Assembly: GCF_958295425.1 (NCBI RefSeq)
Contig: NC_081151.1
Location: 7,452,618 to 7,516,617, forward strand
DNA from: Solea solea
Taxonomy: Eukaryota > Chordata > Actinopteri > Pleuronectiformes > Soleidae
DNA length: 64,000 nt
Direction of reading: 5' to 3'
The position numbers and the translations under genes are program-made. The first letter of the stretch is position 1. Every line of letters starts with the position of its first letter. Below are positions 62,721-64,000 of this stretch, one piece after another. Below the pieces are notes generated by a model. The model did not search any database. It was not told the origin of the DNA and saw only the letters and a list, made by a program, of their open reading frames with translations.

Positions 62721-63674
62721 GGAGGGACCCCGTTATTTTGACAATATGTCCATTAAAAATCAAACTTGTCACCTGTTGCACTTCGCAGGGCTTACACTTA
62801 ACGTACATATGTGTGTGTATCTATATACTTATATATAAAATACCTTTAATTTTGTATTGTCTTGTCTCTTTATGCTCACTGTTGTACATAACTTTCTGAC
62901 TTGCACAGTAATTGTTTAATAACTGTTTAATAAGTCAGTGTGGACAGTGTAAAACTCAACCATCATTAATTCATGTCATTATTTACACTTGTCCAACTGT
63001 CATGTGTCAAAAATGGCTGCTGTACAAAGGGCCTTTTGCTTTAATTAATTTAATCTTCTTAATTTTTTATTGAATTGACCATCCTCAATTCTTATTTCTT
63101 GTTGTTGTGTTTGTTTTGCAGCAAAACACCAAAGTGTAGTGGCAATAAAACGGGCACACACATTCTTTCCACTTGAAGCATCTGATTTAATACATGTGTT
63201 AAAAGACATCTTGTTATAGCATAGAGTTATATGACTTTAAAGGTTACAGTTTATAGGTTGATCTGCCTAAAGGTAAAGCAATACAAGTCCTTCTATAAAG
63301 GTTATCATGTTATAATGCTGTGTTAAAACTTTTTGTTTGTTTAGAATTTTAGAATTACATTCCCAAAACCTTCCTGTGCAAAAAATTATATACTTTCACC
63401 CCATCCACACAGTTGACCTTTGATGCCTCCTTTAAGTGAAGTCTGACGCTTTCTTCCAACTTTGTCTCTGTGTGGTTTTTATTGTCTCGGCCTGTCTACC
63501 TGAGACGGAGGAAGAGACAGAAAGAGTTAGTGTTAGCACCGCAGCACATGGCCAAACCCCTGAACCATTCATCTCCATAAGGTCATTGGTCTGGAATTGG
63601 ACGTGGACACAAACCCAATTATAGCCTGGATGTGCTCACATTACTTACTCCGGCTCAGTGTTAATGCCAGAAAG

Positions 63675-63709
<35 letters not shown>

Positions 63710-63968
63710 CAGTGGCTTCACTTAATTATATTAGTCCCACATGCAGGGTCATTAAGTGCATATCCAATACCTGCAGAGAGAGAGAGAGAGAGTGAGAGGG
63801 AAAGTTAATGCATAAACAGAGACAGTCTGGTTAAAATGCACCTTTATTGCATCTTTGTTATAGAAACACACACGCACACACACCAGCGTTTCATAATAGC
63901 ATTGTTGTTTGCCATAGCAACAGCATGTGTTGCCATGAAACCTGTGCCAGATCCTCCTCACAGAGGTA

Positions 63969-63999
<31 letters not shown>

Positions 64000-64000
64000 T
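62721..64000. other. Spacer upstream of stag1, no gene seen
   Basis: AT-rich sequence with GA microsatellites (63676-63708 and 63775-63791) and a CA run at the end (63974-64000). No ORF here has a recognisable domain. Confidence 0.6.

Noticed and set aside
61489..62899. Several ORFs of 60-128 codons around the stag1 promoter
   Set aside because: GC-rich or CA-repeat readings on both strands without domains; better explained as promoter and leader sequence.

Overview
This window looks like nuclear DNA of a bony fish, probably a spiny-rayed teleost. The genes are split into many short exons by GT-AG introns of 75 bp to about 21 kb. The proteins are clear vertebrate orthologues. The spacers carry CA, GA and TA microsatellites, fish-type MITEs, tRNA-derived SINE relics and a dead LINE fragment. 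There is no operon, CRISPR array or phage. The protein names rest on remembered human sequences, because no database search was possible.

Layout, left to right. (1) nceh1-like, + strand, last four exons, 1128-3101. (2) A repeat-rich spacer, 3.1-8.8 kb. (3) tnfsf10 (TRAIL), + strand, six coding exons, 8826-16082. (4) msl2, - strand, three coding exons, 19024-22236, tail to tail with tnfsf10. (5) pccb, + strand, fifteen exons, 23907-28224, head to head with msl2. (6) stag1, - strand, 31 coding exons, 30788-41592, tail to tail with pccb. Its probable first non-coding exon lies near 62390, leaving a first intron of about 20.8 kb. (7) 62.7-64 kb has no gene that I can see.

The genes do not form one pathway. 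They are a lipid ester hydrolase, a death ligand, a histone H2B ubiquitin ligase, a mitochondrial propionyl-CoA carboxylase subunit and a cohesin subunit. The order msl2(-)-pccb(+)-stag1(-) is the human 3q22 order and orientation, and nceh1 next to tnfsf10 is the human 3q26 arrangement. The window therefore joins two gene blocks that are far apart in human.

The most interesting signals are regulatory or repeat-based. CTCF-like motifs in convergent orientation bracket stag1, whose product is itself a CTCF-binding cohesin subunit. Two copies of an inverted-repeat element carry 97-bp tandem units that each hold a YY1-like motif. A short upstream ORF in stag1 would end inside the main start codon after splicing. 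An intron splits the CXC domain of msl2. A TTAA-flanked piggyBac-like MITE has perfect ends.
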